Source of the DNA: Plantago ovata
Lineage: Eukaryota > Streptophyta > Magnoliopsida > Lamiales > Plantaginaceae
Direction: 5' to 3'
DNA: 64,000 bases
NCBI GenBank assembly: GCA_028274465.1
Contig: JAHHQI010000106.1
Location: forward strand, 1-64,000
The notes under the pieces are model-generated. The model saw only the letters and a program-made list of their open reading frames with translations. It ran no database searches and was not told the DNA's origin. Below are positions 60,454 through 64,000 of the stretch, one piece after another. The translations under genes were made by a program, and so were the position numbers. Position 1 is the stretch's first letter. Each line of letters begins with the position of its first letter.

Positions 60454-63400
60454 GATAGTGTCTAAAGATAGCCATTTTGAATTTTCTAATTCTAAGGCTT
60501 GTACCTTAAGATGTCATTATCACTTGCCAAAATAGTACTATCAACAACGTACTTCTTTTGTCTTCAAGTCTTCATGTATTCAGCATGCTTTAACATTTAA
60601 TGCTATTCTGAAAATTCAAATGTGAACGTTGGAGCCAAAATGCAAAGTACTTCTTCAGCAAGGGGGTCACATGTGTTATCAGCAAGTAAGCAGTCTCAGT
60701 TCAGCAAACACAACCTACTCTGTCATATAGATTTTCACTTATGCAAACTGATTGCTAGATCTTTGTGAGTTTTAGCCATTCACCGGAGATTGACAACCTT
60801 TGGATATGTTTTCTTTCATTATTGCTTCGATTATGATTGTCTATCGTGTTATTGATATGAGTAGCTAAGCATCTAGTTGGTTATAGTATGTGAATTCGTA
60901 GCTAGGGTTCGTATTATGCATGATTGAGTTTCTGAATCTTTTACTTGTTTAATTATCTTAATTCGATTCTTTGATCCGACTAAGCCACATATCTTCGTAG
61001 AAAGGTGTTAGAAATAATAGGACAATTCAAGATCATCGATTCGATAATATATAATTTACAAGTACTGCTTGAACTAAGTATTAGTATAGATAGGAAGCTT
61101 TGAAAATACACGTCTAGAAACCTGTCTTTGGTGTTTGTAAATCGAATTACTTTTAAGACAATACGCGTTGCACTTTCATGCATAATTAGAACTTGATGCT
61201 TAGAACGAGCATACTATCACCAGCTTTCTCCATATCTTGTTAAGTAGAGTTAATATAAATTTGTTTTCTGAAATTATATATAGTTAATTAGTTAAAGCTA
61301 GTTTAGTCCCTAGAGATCGACACTCGAGGTCATCTTACCTCTGCACTACGTGTTTTTTGTAGTTGTGAGTTGCCCTTTGGCTTAAAACAAATTTATTTGA
61401 TTGTTCGAGTCTGACAATCTCGTTCATCAAATTGGCGCCGCTGCCGGGGACTATAACTCCTTTTTACTCTTTATCTTGTTTATTTTCAGCATTCAATTTC
61501 CAGGATCTAGTAATCTAGTTGTCTAGTGTGGAAGTTGGGTTCCAAATTTTGGTCAGGACTAACAGGACTGATTTTTGGTTTTGAGTTATATCCTTTCCCA
61601 GATATCCAGGTATGACGTCCATGAGGGCTCGCATGACCCCACAATTCTCACAAGTTAGGAGAGGATCAGCTATATACTTGGAGGATGAGTTAACGGGGTA
61701 TGAGGTGACAAGTTCTATGGTAAGGAGCATACCAAGGTTTGAGGAAGGAGTAGGGATGAATCCAATGAGTTTTATTCGATCCTATGAGGAGGAAATAGCT
61801 AGAATTCCAGCTAAGGGGTTTACGGAGGACCAAATATGCAGAAAATTATTTTATTTCGCCTTGGGGTACGAACCGAGACTTTGGATAACAAGGTTGGCAC
61901 CGGGATCACTGAGGACTTGGGACCAAGTAGTAGAGGAGTTCTTAGCGCGATTTATGACATACCAAGAGACAATGTCCTACGAGGAAGGATTGAAAACTTC
62001 AAGCAAGGAGAAGATGAGCGGTTTTGTGATACCTACGATCGGTTTGAGCGGTATAAGCGAGAGTGCCCCCATCACCGTTTCGAAGATGGGGAGTTGATTT
62101 GGCATTTTGTTGGTGGGTTACGCGATGAGGTTAGGCTTAGGGTAGATGGGTTGTGCGGAGGGTTGGAAGATTTCACGGTTGAAGAGGCAGAAAAGGTCTT
62201 CCGTAATTACGCCAGAGTATCCGCACAGTCAGAGAGATTAACACCACGTCACCTCATCAGTGAGAGGCTAGATCAAACTGGAAGCGAAAGTTTATCTGAG
62301 GAGTTCCGAGAAGATGAAGATGATATCAGTGAGGAGGATGCACTTGCAATCTATGCAGGAATTAAAGCCACTGAGAGTATATTTGAGATCGCACATTCAC
62401 AAAGAGTTGAACAGAACCTCTGGATCGCACAAGTGTTTGAAGGCGTAGCAGTTGCTGAGCAATTAATAGAGGAAGTCAGTTTGTTAGAGTGTGAAAAGGT
62501 CGAAAAATTCAATACACAGGAGCCCGGAGACGAAAATCCAGGGGACGCCTCACTCGACGTGAGGGGCGGTCGGCTTGGTGTGGGGGGCGGTGCGCCCCCA
62601 CGTCCAGAGAGGGCGGGGACCCCCTGCCAATCCCAGGCGCACCACCAGGAGTGGGGGGCGGTCCGCCGCCCACGGCCAGTGGGGAAGGACCCCCACTGCC
62701 CACCCCGGGCGGTCCGCCGGGCGTGGGAGGCGGTCCGCCGCGGACCGCCAGGGAGCTAGACGACCCCATCTCCCCGATTTCACTTGCCACCGATGTTCTT
62801 CATGCTACGGAGCCCATTCGAGCGGTTACTACTGAGGTCCCTGAGTTCGAGGAAGTAAACCTACTCCTCCGAAGTGGGAAGCTAACTAAAATCCCTAACT
62901 TTGTATGTCCTAAACATGTTAAATGTACTGTGACTAACAATGCAGGGACAAGCAAGGAGAATGAAATAGGTGAAGGCTCCACAGACCCTCCAGTGCAAGA
63001 CAATGAAGACGGCGACAACGATGGGGATAAGGGGGACACACCCAATATCGAGGAGGGACTTCATAAGTCTCCCAATCCTTATGTGCCCCCAAAACCTCAC
63101 ATGCCATTCCCTGGTAGGATCAAGCCAGCCAAGAAAGATATACAGGAGTCACCGCTATTCAAGCGCCTCTCTAAAGTCGTAATTAATGTTCCCCTATTGG
63201 AGCCCATTCAGAATGTTCCGGCCTATACAAAGTTCTTTAAGGAGGTGAAGAGCAACAAGAAGATTGCACTAGGGGGAGACGGAACAGGTATGGAGACGGT
63301 AAATTCTATAGCAGGGCTTCCCGCGAAACAACGAGACCCAGGGAGTTTCATCATTGATATCACCATGGGGAATGGAAGGTCCACCAAGGCCATGCTCGAC

Positions 63401-63677
63401 TTAGGAGCTAGCATCAACCGGATGCCCTTCTCAGTATACAAAGCCCTAGACCTTGGGGAAATGCAGCCAACCGAGATGGTTGTACAAATGGCAGACCAAA
63501 GTGTGAAACGTCCCGAAGGAATAATTGAGGATGTCCTCGTAAAGGTAGACAAACTAATAATTCCTGCAGATTTTGTAGTGATGAAGTCAGCCGCGGAAGG
63601 AAAGAGCCATGTCCGCGAACACGTGGTACTGCTTGGAAGACCATTCATGGACACTACCAACACATTCCTTGAACTAA
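60454..63677 (+). mobile_element. Athila-type element, gag-protease part
   Basis: The 3' part of an LTR (recognisable from about 60775 to 61429, ending CGTTCATCA), primer-binding site AATTGGCGCCGCTGCCGGGG, gag (from 61612: YEEEIARIPAKGFTEDQI) and protease region (DLGASINRMPFSVYKAL, VVLLGRPFMDTTNTFLEL). It is cut at 63678 by an LTR in reverse orientation. It is incomplete in the window with about one or two breaks in gag. It is a sister of the element at 53026. Confidence 0.85.
62560..62757. repeat. GC-rich hairpin train inside gag
   Basis: About seven inverted repeats with GGCGGTCCGCC or GTGGGGG...CCCCCAC arms fill 200 bp of very high GC content, in a window that is otherwise AT-rich. It ends just before codons for ARELDDP. 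In the sister gag at 55456-55472 a single GGGGGCGAATCGCCCCC stands in the matching place, just before SRELDDP. Confidence 0.85.
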
Positions 63678-64000
63678 TGATGAACCGGAATTTGTCAGAT
63701 TCAAATTAATCAAATAAATTTGTTTTTAGCCAAAGGCAATTCAAAACTACAACGAAAACCATAGTGTAGCAGTAAAATAACCTCGAGTGTCGATCTCTAA
63801 GGACTATAACTAGCTTTATCTAATTTAACTTAAACTATAAAATCAACAGACGACTTAGCACAGGTTTTTCTTATCAAGATAATGGAAGTTAGTGATAGTA
63901 TGATCATTCAAAGCATAGCAGGTTAATAATCATGCATGAAGTACCCGATCGTTTTGCATAGTGATCTAAGATACAGAATTGTCCAATGTGTTCCGTTTTA
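63678..64000 (-). mobile_element. Athila-type LTR in reverse orientation, cut by window end
   Basis: Begins TGATGAACCGGAATTTGTC and is the reverse complement of the 3' part of the LTR at 53026-54285 (GCCAAAGGCAATTCA, CCTCGAGTGTCGATCTCTA). It lies inside the protease region of the element on its left, so it is a later insertion. Confidence 0.85.

Noticed and set aside
60226-60465. Open frame running through the N gap
   Set aside because: It is open only because N codons cannot be stops.

Overview
This window is plant nuclear DNA, almost certainly from a eudicot. It holds spliced genes with GT/AG introns, a mitochondrial carrier of the plant DTC type, a plant COMT-like O-methyltransferase, and mobile DNA typical of plants: Helitron, Ty3/gypsy elements of the Tat and Athila lineages, CACTA, hAT, Stowaway-like MITEs and L1-like LINE tails. 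No rRNA, tRNA or CRISPR array was seen. The species cannot be fixed from the sequence. One run of 100 N (60354-60453) marks an assembly gap.

Layout. 1-6150 (minus strand): a decayed Helitron Rep/helicase gene whose helicase half lies beyond the left edge. 8515-11158 (minus): an 11-exon RPA70-like gene that splices in frame apart from one TAG codon; it probably belongs to the same Helitron. 12378-12716: an array of about twelve hairpins between two divergent promoters. 13392-14830 (plus): a dicarboxylate/tricarboxylate carrier gene with a 441-bp hAT-like insertion exactly on its first 5' splice site. 15840-16158: a broken FBD-domain fragment. 16335-27736: a young, structurally complete Tat-lineage element in minus orientation, carrying the antisense extra ORF of that lineage; it sits in a broken SABATH methyltransferase fragment (27742-28080). 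28225-31610: a degenerate minisatellite, a tandem duplication hit by a LINE tail, a second hairpin cluster and a 5'-truncated LINE. 32344-35618 (plus): an O-methyltransferase of 364 codons in four exons, with a first intron filled by foldback MITEs, one nested in another.

36788-64000 is a nest of mobile DNA. A Tat element (36788-48008, minus) is entered by a CACTA element (41691-46479, TSD CTG) and cut at 48009 by Athila-type DNA. Three Athila-type units follow in plus orientation (from 48009, 53026 and after the gap), and the last is entered by an Athila LTR in reverse orientation at 63678.

The two host genes that look able to work are the mitochondrial carrier and the O-methyltransferase. 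The most unusual signal is not a gene. Trains of short hairpins with matched arms recur in unrelated places: intergenic DNA, LTRs next to the TATA box, a gag reading frame, a CACTA intron and CACTA subterminal DNA. In several trains the two arms change together, which suggests an ongoing hairpin-copying or correction process.
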